This document shows, piece by piece, positions 14,063-24,517 of a stretch of 26,308 nucleotides of DNA (within the stretch, counting starts at the first letter, position 1; every line of letters begins with the position of its first letter). The position numbers and the translations under genes are program-made. The DNA is from Irineochytrium annulatum (Eukaryota; Chytridiomycota; Chytridiomycetes; Chytridiales; Chytridiaceae): the NCBI GenBank assembly GCA_027600665.1, contig JADGJL010000296.1, positions 1 through 26,308 on the forward strand. Reading direction: 5' to 3'. Under the pieces are notes generated by a model. It saw only the letters and a program-made list of their open reading frames with translations. It made no database searches and had not been told where the DNA came from.

Positions 14063-15443
14063 ATGGGCGACAAGATGGATCTAGTAACGACTGCGCTTCC
14101 ATCGCTCGTTTGCTGACGTTCGCCTTGCAGTCGTTGGATGAAATCATCCGGGACGCTCCGAAGGAGAACCGGGGCAAGAAGTTCGGCGGAAGGGGCGGAT
14201 TGGGTCGGGGCGGTGGGGAGAACGGTAATGCCGGCCGCGGCGGTCGAGGTGGAGGTCGCGGCAGGGGGGACTACGGATTTAAGCGGAACGGGCCATATAC
14301 CGCTGCAGCCGTACGTACCCGGGTTCATTCGCGGAAATTAGTTATACTCACACCTTGTTTGCAGATGCCAAAGAGAAATCCGGACGAGCCTTGGCGACAC
14401 GATATGTTTGAGGGGTCGGATTTGAATGAGAGGCTCAAGCGGGGTCCGATTGCCAGGCCGGTCCGTGGGGCCATTGAGAGGAATCCGAATGGAGGGTTTA
14501 CTCATCAGCCTGCTGGCGGCCGCCTTGTTGCCAACCGCGTCGCCTCAACGGCTCTTAGGGCGGCCACGGGTACGGAGTTTGCTCCTGGGCCCGGGGCACG
14601 CCCATTTGAGTCGCTTTCCATTTTGGGTTCGGCAAAGGGACTTCATAAGATCTCAGTCACCAACCTTCATCCGCAGGCCAGCACGGATGACGTAAAGGTT
14701 GGTTCCTCTTGTTGCATATTCTTTTCTCGAACCATGCGTTCTTACGACTGTCACTTAGGTTCGGATCTGATAGAGTTTCATTCCTGCTCTTTCGTCTGCT
14801 TTTCCTGTCAATGATGGAAATGAGTGGCCGTCGAATTCATCGACGTCCATCCCATCGCACGGGATAGCGCTAATTCGAATTTGTGCGCCTTATTTTTGAT
14901 AAGGCGGTGTTCAGGGAATTCGGGGCCATTCAAAGCTGCCATCTCTCCCATGCTGTTGATATGCACGGAGACCAGATCGGCATTGCCGAGATTGTGTTTG
15001 ACAACAGGAAGAGCTCTTTGGCGGCGATTGAAAGGTATCATGAAAAGATCGCGGACGGTATGTGGTTTTGTAGCATTCAGATAAAAGTTGAATGATATGC
15101 AGGCAAAACACTTCAAGTTGTTGAGGTCCCAACTGGCTTCTCGATAGCCGGTGCGGCCAGAACCACGGCGCCCATCGCGTAAGTCATGCGGACAATTTTA
15201 AGCAGCGTTTAACGTTCCTGTGACAGAGCGCGAGCTGCGGGCCCACAGAGGCCAGAGCCGAGGATGTACTCGGACCGAATTGCTGCTGCTCAACCTGCTC
15301 CACCGACTCAGTTCCATGTCGTCATTGACCAACCGCCGCCGCAGCGGGGCTACCATCAGCACATGCAGCAGCGGCGCCCTGCGATGGAGAGGCTGGGAAG
15401 ACGTCACCCCGAGGGAGACGTCTCTTTCCAAGTCACGATTTAG
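14063..15443 (+). CDS. YRA1: mRNA export adaptor Aly/REF (Yra1/ALYREF family)
   Basis: RNA-binding adaptor that joins the TREX complex and hands spliced mRNA to the export receptor. Exons are 14063-14083, 14131-14310, 14365-14697, 14904-15057, 15103-15178 and 15227-15443 (326 residues). Exon 1 plus exon 2 form the N-terminal REF box MGDKMDLSLDEIIR, the conserved UAP56/Sub2-binding motif. RGG-rich sequence follows (FGGRGGLGRGGG, GRGGRGGGRGRG), then one RRM (ISVTNLHPQASTDDVK, joined across intron 3 to AVFREFG; RNP1-like GIAEIVF) and a Pro/Gln/Arg tail ending FQVTI. Intron 3 is 206 nt (14698-14903) against 45-54 nt for the others, with acceptor TAAG and a GCTAAT branch-like site. A clear C-terminal REF box is not evident. 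The RRM joins are supported by alignment with human ALYREF (DIQELFAEFG against DVKAVFREFG). Confidence 0.93.
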
Positions 15444-15585
15444 TTACTTTCCCTACGTACGCATAATAATGATGTCTGCAATCTTTGATTAAACACACGG
15501 ATATGATTACTATTTTTACTATTTTACCAAGCCTTGAGCTTTCCTAAGGGTTCCACAGGATCTTTACACGCAGCAGTTTGGCCGA

Positions 15586-16940
15586 ATGGCCGATCACGAG
15601 GAGAGCACTCCTGTGCCGTCGGCCACCATCGAGCACGATCGGCGCCAGTACTCAATGGACTCCTCGGCGCTGCGGCAGCGAAAGACGTACCTTCCGTTCA
15701 ACCCGGCAGCGAATGCCGGCTGCTCTTCCTCAACTCCGCAATCACCACGTGAGGCCGCCGCCGCCGCTGCCCTCAGGCGATCCGCGAACCCTGTCGTGGA
15801 CGACTCCGTCCCTCGACCGTCAGCATCCACCCCGACGTCCCCGACAACTCAGCACGACGGCTCCTCCACGTCGACGCAGCGACCGCCACCAGAGATGCCT
15901 CTACCGAAAGCATCGTCCGCCTCAACGGCACCACCGCCAGACGAAGGAGGTGGGCTGTACGAATGCAACATCTGGTGAGGATCTTTTCCTTTGGCCACAG
16001 TTGTCCTTCAGCTGACCATGCCACCAGTTTAGAGATGGCGTCGAACGCGGTGATTACTTTGTGCGGGCACCTCTTTTGTTGGAGCTGCATATATCGATGG
16101 CTAGAGTCGCGGCTGCCGGCGTCGAATTCGTGTCCCGTGTGCAAAGCTGGGCTCGAGAAATCCAAGCTCATCCCGATCTTTGCACGTGGAAGGACGGCCG
16201 ACCCTAGGTGGGCATTTTTTTTATTTTTAAACTTTTTGCATGCCTTGTCGACGAAGCGAGAAAGGCTGCTGACACGTTTTGATGGCAGAGACACCATTCC
16301 CGAGCGCCCCGCGAGTCAGCGACCGCCAACTCCACCGCCGACAAACCGTTTTGGCCCGGGATTTGCAGGGGTGTTCCCGGGTCTTTTCATGGGAGGGCCC
16401 GGTGTAGGCGGAGGGGTCCATCACAATGTCCACTTCGCCGCTGGCTTCGGTCCCTTTGGCCTGTTTCCTATGCTGCAGTTTGTAGGTTTCTTGTTTTGGT
16501 TCCTCATCCCCGTGCTGCTGATATTCCTGCCCTTCTTTATCGCCCTGATCTCTTTCGCCTCGTTCGCCGTCACAACATTTTTCTGCGCGGCCTTTTTCGT
16601 GGCCTTGTTGAGGAACCTTCGGATAGTATAGATGTCAATTGTGGATATTGTACCTAATCCTCCCAACCTAATCTTTCATATTCGACCTATATCAGCTGGA
16701 CATCGAGTTGGAATATTTTTATTATTAATAACAAAATGGAACTTCTTCTAATGATTTTGTCCTCAGACTTTTGGCGGCCAAGGTGCAGGCGCGCAGCGGG
16801 GACGCCAAGGTATGTCACCATCATCTCTCATGCAAATTGCTAACCTTGCTCGGTCAGATGCAGCGGCTCAGCAACAGTTTTTGTCGCGTATTTTTGTAAT
16901 GATTTTTATTCTCGTTTTCCTTTGCATTATACTGTATTAA
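15586..16940 (+). CDS. RNF5/RNF185-like ER membrane RING E3 ubiquitin ligase, alternative C-termini
   Basis: Ubiquitin ligase likely anchored in the ER membrane for protein quality control. Exon 1 (15586-15974) codes about 125 Ser/Pro-rich residues. The C3HC4 RING is completed across a 53-nt intron: YECNICLEMAS, then CGHLFCWSCIYRWL and SCPVCKAG. Family hallmarks KLIPIFARG and R(D)TIPERPxxQRP follow across an 81-nt intron. Exon 3 (from 16289) gives FGPFGLFP and then a strongly hydrophobic run ending at a stop at 16631 (303 residues). Two further phase-consistent exons, 16767-16809 and 16858-16940, code TFGGQGAGAQ... and QQFLSRIFVMIFILVFL, matching the RNF5/RNF185 C-terminal helix (EQFLSRLFLFV). 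Donors at 16482 (GTAGGT) or 16626 (GTATAG) both fit, giving 295 or 343 residues. AATAAA at 17020 suits the longer transcript. Confidence 0.9.
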
Positions 16941-17019
16941 GCTTATTGCATTCACGTAAATACACCGATCGCCAGTACTCCTCCTTCTACTTTCTAGTTA
17001 GCGCTGCCCCTTTGCATCC

Positions 17020-17025
17020 AATAAA
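17020..17025 (+). terminator. Polyadenylation signal AATAAA of the RING E3 gene
   Basis: AATAAA lies 80 nt past the TAA at 16940. No AATAAA lies between the earlier stop at 16631 and 16940. This supports a transcript that includes the two terminal exons. Confidence 0.5.
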
Positions 17026-17072
17026 AAACCTCATGATTATCCCAGCACCCTTATGCACATGCACACTCAAAC

Positions 17073-17713
17073 TCAAAGGGCCTTTTTCAAAAGTGATATA
17101 AACTCCATAACTTCTTCCGGCAGTATCGGGCCCCCACCGACGCACCCGGAGATTCTCGAAAATAGCCGTGAGAGTGATAAATTAACGCTGTCGCAACGCG
17201 AACGTATGCTCTCCAGTTCTGAGTTTAGACTTCGCAGCGTCTGCTTGTTCTCGTGAACCAATTGCTTCTTCTCGTCGTGGATGCTGGACAAGTGTTGTAA
17301 CTTCTCCTGCTGCGCTAATGCCGACTTCTTCGCGTCCTCGAATTTCGCGTCGCGAGCAGCCAGATACTTAACGTATTCTGACGACAGAGGAGCAAAATTG
17401 ACGTGTTGCGTGAGCAGCTCTTCGGAAAATGTGAGGTGAGACACATACTGAGGAACGAGAGACTCATACCTCCGTCTACAACTGCGGCCGAATGGAAGAT
17501 ATCTTCTGCTTTTACCGGTCTTTCATCTTCTCCCGTAAGAGACGCGCCTTCCACAAACAAAAATATATAACCTGATGCACCTCCCGACCCTTCACTGGCC
17601 GACTCGTCGTTTTCGTCGCTCGAGTTGTTATCGTCATCGTCATCGTTCTCGCAGCCCGGCTTATAATCATCGTCTTCGTTCGAGTCGTAGTCGTCCAAAG
17701 CATTCAGGTCCAT
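17073..17713 (-). CDS. Unidentified acidic / coiled-coil protein
   Basis: A small protein of unknown function. The preferred model joins exons 17713-17470 and 17419-17073 across a 50-nt GT..AG intron, giving 196 residues. Residues 1-50 are extremely acidic (DDYDSNEDDDYKPG, then runs of D, E, N and S). A middle segment follows, then about 115 residues that look alpha-helical and coiled-coil (DAKFEDAKKSALAQQEKL, ENKQTLRSLNSELESI), ending EEVMEFISLLKKAL. An alternative 32-nt intron (donor GTAGAC, acceptor CCTCAG) is also in phase and would add YVSHLTFSE. It is shorter than every other intron here, so I prefer 50 nt. The acidic start resembles chromatin-associated proteins such as Swc5/CFDP1, but the C-terminal domain of that family is absent. 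It shares a 71-bp head-to-head spacer with the Pol-epsilon subunit gene. Confidence 0.65.
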
Positions 17714-17784
17714 CTATCCACCACCCCAGATCCCCCGTCGGGCGGTCAATTTCCTGGCCATTGCCATCATCCATTCGGACAGCC
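17714..17784. promoter_or_regulatory. Very short bidirectional promoter
   Basis: Only 71 bp separate the start codons of the divergent acidic/coiled-coil gene (minus) and the POLE3/Dpb4 gene (plus). Both 5' UTRs and core promoters must overlap or extend into the opposite gene. No consensus element is recognised. Confidence 0.5.
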
Positions 17785-18342
17785 ATGGCTGACAGCCAGA
17801 GAGGAATCGACGACGTCTCGTCGATACTGCCGAAAACGATCGTGGCCCGGGTGTTGAAAAATACAATTCCTGGCGGCATTCAGTTCCAAAAGGACGCAAA
17901 ATCTGCGATCATCCGCGCGTGGTAAGGCAAAGCCAAGTTATTCTGAGCTGACCCAATGACGCTAGCACCGTGTTCATCAATTACATAACTGCTGCGTAAG
18001 TGCTCTTGGTGTTGGAAGTTCAACCAGTGTGGTTCAACTAACTTGGTTTCTCAGTGCGAACGAAATTACGAAATCAAAGAAGGCGAAGACTCTGTCCGTC
18101 GAGCACATATACGAAGCAATGCAAAGGTCAGTTCAGCTTGAGGAGGATTTGCTGATTAAATCTTGTAGCGAGGGCTACGGGGAGTTTGTACCTGTTTTGA
18201 AGAAAGCTATGGCTGGTATGGTTTATTTTAGCCGAGAAGTCGATCACTTACCTGAATAGCACACACGGCGGTCGCCAAGGAAAGGAAACGGAAGAGGCGG
18301 GAAGAGAAGGATGGCGGTGGCGTTGAGGAGGATGCCGATTGA
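17785..18342 (+). CDS. DPB4: Histone-fold subunit of DNA polymerase epsilon (POLE3/Dpb4; CHRAC17)
   Basis: Histone-fold protein that pairs with a POLE4/Dpb3-type partner in the leading-strand polymerase and in CHRAC-type remodellers. Exons are 17785-17921, 17966-17995, 18055-18126, 18169-18215 and 18260-18342 (122 residues), with introns of 44, 59, 42 and 44 nt. The fold reads LPKTIVARVLKNTIP, then FQKDAKSAIIRACTVFINYIT, then the loop KSKKAKTLSVEHIYEAM and GYGEFVPVLKKAMAAH. It aligns throughout with human POLE3 (LPNAVITRIIKEALP, KEARSAISRAASVF, KRKTLNASDVLSAM). The tail is basic then acidic (KERKRKRREEKDGGG, VEEDAD), shorter than the acidic tail of human POLE3. An NF-YB protein is the main alternative, but the loop and the short tail fit POLE3 better. 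Confidence 0.9.
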
Positions 18343-18472
18343 TTAGGGTTATCTTGCAGCACTGTACTTAAACATGTAGAAAGCCAGGAAGTAACGCATT
18401 TAAATATATTACTGTACTCATATTCATACAAGTCACAAGGACATCTAAAACATTTCTTTGAGGTATAGTTCA

Positions 18473-21400
18473 TCATACATCGGCCCGGATTAGCGAGCCA
18501 GATGAGAGTGCGGCCGCTGGTTTGGAGGAAGGTGGATTAGGGTCAATAACTACTACAGGGCTTGGCGGGGCGTTGGTGGCCGACAGCCGTGGGTTTGAGC
18601 TGGGGTTGCCAGTCGATGAGGTCGTGTCATGCGATACGTGGTGCGTTCTCGTGGCGTTTTGCTCATCCCGGACTCGTATCCAGTGATTGCGGTTTTGGTA
18701 GATGCCTGTACAGCATGATTCAGCATGTAAAATTCACGTTGTAGTCGTACCTTCCAGAGCGCAAGGTACAGGTGCAAACAAATCAAACGCCTCGTATAAA
18801 GGCACGCAAATAAAGTCAATGAATCCGAGCTGCGACGCCGGCACAACGATCTATTCTTAGTTAGCAAATAGGTCTGACTTCACGTTTAAGGTACAACGTA
18901 CCGTTTCGCGATCGTAATAAGGTGACACGGGGATCCCATAGCTCTTCTCGGCGTCACCTAACGCGTTTGATGCATTAGTCATGACCGTTGTGGCCAAAAA
19001 TTATACCTTGAAGGAAGAACTCCTCAAGCACTCTCGCCGTCCATTTCTCGTACAGATGCCATGACTTCGTCGGATTAGATACGTCCGCGCACTTCAGCAT
19101 CATCTTGTACAGCAGCGTCCTGTCCTCAAGGTCTTCCCTAGGGTCGAACTTGTTTGTGAGCGATACCTTGTTCTTGAACATGCTCATGATGGAGAAGTGC
19201 TGCGTTTGGAGGTCCGTGGCCAGCACGAGATCGATGACGAGCTCGCGAATCTGCTTGTAGTCATCTTTGGGCAAGTTCGCGAGGAAGTGGCACTCGGGGC
19301 TAACAAGGATACGGAAGGCGGAGGAGATGTGGTGGTTCTCGAGAACGGATCGGTCGTTGTAGAGCATGGCTTTGGCGTCGGAGGTGTTGATTAGGAAGTT
19401 GTTATTGCGTCCGGGCTTTGAAGCAACGCGTTAGTTCCTGGCACACGAAATGTCTGAGTTGGCTTACGTGGTCAAAGTCATGGATGATGGCGGAAAGGTA
19501 CAACGCCAGCGTCTCAAGATCGGATGGCGCGACCATATCAAGACACCGATGTCTCAGCCACGCGACACCATGCAGCACGTCCGTCGCATGAAGCGCGTTA
19601 TGATACGGCACGTCCCTCCTGTACCCGGACTCTATCCTCGTCATGAATGTAAGGAAGACCTCGGTTGATAGCTGGAACTTGTTGTACAAATCCGCCCGCA
19701 GAAACAGGTAGTGGCTGAGCGCGAACAATGGCCGTTGATTCGACGCGGCCGCAAGCTCGAACAGCTCCCAGTTCCAATGATCAACTTTCTCCAGCAGAGA
19801 GACCATCTGCAGCCGGGCCGTTATGTCCGTCACTGAGTCCCACTCCTCCGAGCCCGTTGGGGACTCGCGAATCCCCTCCACGCGTCGGCCTGACCGATCG
19901 TAAAGCTTCCCGCCGTCGGATGCGTCGCCGGTCGTCACGACGCGCGCGGCCTGCGCGGCCGTCGAGAGCTGCTTTTTGGACGCAATGTCGGCGACGGCAT
20001 CCATCGAGAGGGATCGGTATTGCGAGCCCGAGTTCTCGAGAGAGCCCTCGGACATGATAGCGGGGAGGATGCTACTGGCAGAGTGGGCGAAGTAGTCCGT
20101 GTTATGGTTGGCGCTCAACTGGGCATGCTGCTGCGCGATCTTGAGCTGGGCCGCAGTGGCATTGGGGTCCGACACATTCGCGTTTGCAACAGACGCGTTC
20201 TGCGTCACCGGGGGCGGGGAACTGACCACACTGAAGGAGATCGGATAGACGGAACCCGGGTCGTTGGTGTCGGAGACGAAGAATTTCGGATTAGGATGCT
20301 GTTGGAAGAGGTGCTGGTGTATGTCGCTGACAGCTACGGAGGCTATGGATTCTTTACGGTTTTGTCCGCCAGGAATTGCAAGTGACTCCTTCCGCCTGGT
20401 TTGCATCGCGTTAGTACGTGCATAAAAATAAACAGTGAAAACGCCAGACGGATTTACCTCGAGCTGTCGTCGTCCGAACCCATCATGCTACGTTTTCGCG
20501 ACATGGCGGTCGACAAAGACGCGTTAGACGTGTGAGAATCAACCGCATTTGATTCCGAGAACGAGACACCCCGCATCATAAGCGACGGCGACACAATTGA
20601 GCCCTGGACACTCTGGTGGATTTCACCACTCATCGCCCTCTCCATGAATACAACGGTGCTCTTTCGTCTGAGGGCGTTCGTCTTTGAGTTTCCTCGAGCG
20701 CGCCCCCGGTACAAGTTGGAAAGGAGCCATGCCTGAATAAATTTGAATTAGAACGTAAAGCGCTGCGTAAAGCCAGGTTCTAACCTCGCCCTCCTCGTCC
20801 AGGAGCACTTTCCCTCCTTCGACCTGCCTCTCAATGTCAGGACTCATCAGATCGGACGAATTCAATAGCGCCAGGATCACGCCGAGCTTATCCGTATAGT
20901 CTTTCATGACCCCAGGCTCCGTTCGAATGGTGTTAAGCATCGCGATGGCCTTCTCGAGCGGCGAGTCAAAGTCCGCGATGTGGTCCGAGTAGTTCATATT
21001 AATCTCTTTCAGCTGGTCCATGAGCCGGACCGTCGTCTTCATGTACGAGTGGGATCGCAGGAACTGCGACCGCGTGCTCCGCTCGCTATCGTAGGCCTGG
21101 AGGCAGATCACCGCCATGGTCCCAACGACCAACAGGCAAGTGATTATGACCGAGTCCCAGGTGTTGTAACCGTACGTGTAAGTAGCTGCCGACGCCTCGG
21201 CGGCGTAGATACCGATCACGAGCGGGGAGATGGCGACGACGTAGAGAAACCGGATGCGTAAGATGGTGGCGCAGCCAAAGAGCGTGATGATGTAGAAGAG
21301 GAGCGTAAGGTACGGGCTGGTTCGGGGCTCCATGACGAAGTGGCGTACGGATATCTGAATCGCGCACACGCTCAGCATGTGGGCGCAAGTGATGAGGTGG

Positions 21401-23340
21401 GTGCAGTTGGCAAATCGCGGGCTCGAGATGAGGCGGTAGGACATGAGGAGCAGGAGCAGGTTAGGGACGACCAGGCCGGCGAGGAAAAAAATCGTCTCCT
21501 TCACGTAGCTGAAGTCGCTGCAAAGGCTGTCCGTGGGGCACACCTCGCACCAGTAGCCAGCTGGGCAAACAATCGGTTCTCCAAGGTTTGTCTGCAAGCT
21601 CGCGATTTGCCGGTAAAGCTGTGCCTCGTGCGGGTAGACAATCATGTGGTATAGGTAGATCATGGCGCCGATGCACAGCTCGAGGTAGAGCCCAATTCTC
21701 CACAGCGGTGTATAGGTCTGTACGAAGAAGACCCTGTAGCTCTCTTCGACCTCGTTGTCTTTAAATGTGAGAGTCTGTGGGCACGTGATGCCCTTCAGCT
21801 CCCCGTTAAGCTCCGATGGCAGGTTCGCCGCCGTCGAGTGCTTCGAGCACCTCGACTGCGGCGGCGACTCGACCGTGTTGTCCGGGAGCTGGTGGAGCGC
21901 GCTCGCGCTTCGGAGGAATTTCCTTGACCCATCCGCCGCCGCGATGCTGCTATACCTGTCCCCTGCTGCGGACGCGGGACTCCCTTGATTCTCGAGATCC
22001 TTCGCGGACACCCCCGCCGCCGCCATTATCCCAACCCCGGTCTTAGGCGCGGACTCCCTCCGCATCGTAAACTTCCTTGGCGTCTTCCGATTTAATAGCG
22101 ACGCGTCCATTAAACCGTCCCCGTGCTCCACCGGCATCGACGCCTGCGACGCGGTCACGGGATCCGCTTTCTGCCGCGGGCTAATGGACAGCCGGCGCGC
22201 GTTCGATGGGCCATTCCACTGGTTGAACGGCAAATCTCTCCCGACGTACACTGGGACGGGCGGTGGTGAGGAGGCGGGCTGCATCTGAGCGGTGTCTTGG
22301 TAAAGCTGCGACGAGGAGACGTTGGGGGAGTTGCCGGAGGGTGTCGCGCGGCCCGTCATTGGGAGCATAGGCGCCGAGATTGCCGACAACATGTTCGGCG
22401 CGTCCGAGTCCTTCTTTGATCTGGGAATCTGCATCATGCTTTTATGCTGCTCCCCACCGACGTGGATTGAATCGGTGGCGGCGATCGCGACGTTCGTGCT
22501 GTTGTTCAGTCGCGAGTACGCCAGCGGGACTCCCGACTCGGCGTGCTCCACCATGAGAGCCGTTGCGGCAATTTGATGCTCGGGTCCTAGCAGCCTCCCG
22601 GACGCCCCCCGACTCCCACCCATAGACACCGGCGAAGGTTGATCTAGTGGTGCTAGCGGCTGCAGTGACTCGAGTCTGGGTGACCCGGGCGGGAGCCGTG
22701 ATCTATTTTGCATAATAGGCGGCGAGCCCATTGGCGATGGGCTGGAGTTGGCGGAGAGTACGGACATGTTGGAGGAGTTGGGGGAGGCGGTGAAGTTTTT
22801 GTTCACGCCTTTGAGGTCTATGACCATTGAGGTCCGCGGCGACCCGGAGTGCCGAGTCTCCCGCACCTGACGCGTCCTCGCGGAAGTCAGAACCTGCTGC
22901 ATAACTTGCTGCCTCTGCGATCGCGGCGACTCGGAGGGTGACGCGATGTATGGCGGCGTGCCTGCGCCACCGTTCAGCAGCTGCATCGAGCTGTTTTCTT
23001 TCGTTGTCGCGGACCTCAGCAGCTTCCCAACATCGGTGGCGGACGGAATTCCGTTGTTCTCGGCCATGCTCTGCGGCGTCCCAGCATACGACGCAGGCCG
23101 CCTCCCCATCGGCCTGGCCAACGGAGACGGTTTGCCCTCCGAGCCCGCGTTCTTGCCCCCCGCCGCAGTGATGGTCGCGGACGGACGCGCGCTGCTGTTG
23201 CTGCTGCTGCTGCTGCTGATTATGGTGTGGTTTGGCGTCGGGTGCGACGCGCCGTCCCAATCCTCCTCCCCGCCCCGAGCCTCATCCACGTCCTCGAGCA
23301 GTGTCGCCGGAGGTCCCACGAAAGAGTTTGGCCTGCTCAT
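18473..23340 (-). CDS. Six-TM membrane-anchored cyclic-nucleotide phosphodiesterase (class I PDE)
   Basis: Hydrolyses cAMP and/or cGMP. Seven exons, 23340-20785, 20732-20458, 20395-19468, 19415-19007, 18957-18902, 18850-18751 and 18705-18473, code 1518 residues. Residues 1-530 are Ser/Pro-rich and disordered, with poly-Ser near residue 45. Six hydrophobic helices follow at about 546-570, 613-636, 640-664, 672-695, 697-717 and 727-749. A Cys-rich loop (CPAGYWCEVC...C) lies between helices 1 and 2. A linker (FDSPLEKAIAMLNTI.., NSSDLMSPDIERQV) precedes a disordered segment with RRKS and RKRS sites. The catalytic domain has YHNALHATDVLH (His1209), HDFDHPGRNNNFL (1249 on, completed across intron 3), KCADVSNP and the invariant Gln in ASQLGFIDF. 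The 40-residue spacing from first His to HD matches PDE4. The last helix has no Lys, so it is not an opsin-PDE. Substrate preference is not readable by eye. Confidence 0.92.
23191..23219. repeat. Short CTG/CAG trinucleotide tract
   Basis: About nine near-perfect GCTG-phase triplets with one GTT interruption. On the minus strand they code a poly-Ser/Asn run near residue 45 of the phosphodiesterase. Likely length-variable between strains. Confidence 0.7.
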
Positions 23341-24517
23341 ACTCTGCGTGTTCTGGTCGCGTCCGGCCGCGTAAGAGAAACCTTCTTGTCGGAGGCCGAC
23401 GTCTGCTATGGGGTCAACGGTCCTCGGAGGGACTTCGTCTCAATGGTTTCCGAGGGACCAGGCGTTCCAGGGACACCCCGCGCGTCCAGGCGCTCCTCGA
23501 TGGCTGACGGCGCTCCTGGTCGAGGACGGTGTCGCGGCGAGTTCAGCGTAAATCACAATCGGGTTGATGTTCGTCGAACCGGCCATCATCCTCTTGGTGA
23601 TCTTTTGTTGATCGACGGCCTCTACCTGAGTTGACCGACTGCCGCCAGGCTCCATGGAGTATCTGGAGCCAGTCCAGGGCTCGATCATTCACCTCGTTAC
23701 CAGAAACGGGCGCGTCATCTTCCACAAAGGCGCGTTGAAAATATTCTACTTTTCGATCAACTATCCTTTGTTTTTGGACCGGGGTCAGTGCGGCGCCGGG
23801 CGAGGACCGCGTAGGTTCTCCGTTGATCGCTAGCTTTTTTTTTTTATCTGTGCATTTCTTCTGCCTACGCGCGCGTCCTGGCACCCCAGTGCACACTAAT
23901 ATTGAGGTTCGTCGATTAGATAAACATTCACATTCCCAGCTTCGAATCACCGCTTGATCGTGACGGAACATGGCATGTCGAACAGCACGTAAACCCGAAG
24001 ACAGCTCATCCCACGCTACATCGAAAATACCCACAGCGATCACAACGAGGGACATGCGATATGCTGGAGATAGGTCATCCTACGCCCCATACTCAGAGAT
24101 ACATCGCCTGTGCCATGCATGATCGACGCCGCAAGATAGAGATGAGCTTCCCGGTGCTCACGTCCCCCGGCGGTCCACGGGCCGTCAGGAGCGTCTCTGT
24201 CGAGCCGAGGACGGTGATGGGTTAGGCGGACGCATATGAGTGGTGCGTTCGGCCACGAATTTTTTCTGTCGTTTCCCAGCGCGAGAGAATTTGAAGAGAT
24301 CGGTCCTCGCAGCTGGCCTCCGCCCGGAACACTTGGGAGCCGTCACCCTCGAGGCCAGCCAGCGTCCCGTATATACCGCCGTCGTCCCCGATATCGCCCG
24401 GTCCCGGCCGACGCAGTCATCCTCCGCCGCCATCCGTCCGGAAGCCAGCCGTTAGACCATCGCACTTCAGCCGCCGGACCGTCGCATCCACCTCGCCCGC
24501 TTCCACAGCTTTAGACC
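23341..24517. other. Divergent intergenic region between PDE and multi-RRM gene
   Basis: About 1.18 kb holding both 5' ends. Minus-strand frames at 23543-24055 (170 codons) and 23440-23688 (82 codons) lie upstream of the PDE start but show no domain and no clear splice path into it; they may be 5' UTR. A poly-T tract sits at 23835-23845. Pyrimidine-rich sequence precedes the ATG at 24518, as expected for a 5' UTR. No gene is called here. Confidence 0.5.

Noticed and set aside
13954..14814. Single 286-codon plus frame starting at 13954
   Set aside because: It reads through introns of the Aly/REF gene; the REF box and RRM only form when the introns are removed.
14698..14903. Intronic C/D snoRNA in the long Aly/REF intron
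   Set aside because: There is a TGATGG box-C-like word, but no D box or terminal stem in the right place.
15430..15600. Read-through splice joining Aly/REF to the RING E3
   Set aside because: A donor at GTCACG and an acceptor before GATCTTTAC would join in phase, but the donor is poor and both proteins are complete families on their own.
20980..21654. Plus-strand frames opposite the PDE membrane region
   Set aside because: Antisense shadows; the minus frame has clear hydrophobic helices and continues to the catalytic motifs.
18473..23340. Rhodopsin-phosphodiesterase
   Set aside because: Only six helices are seen and none carries the retinal-binding Lys motif of microbial opsins.
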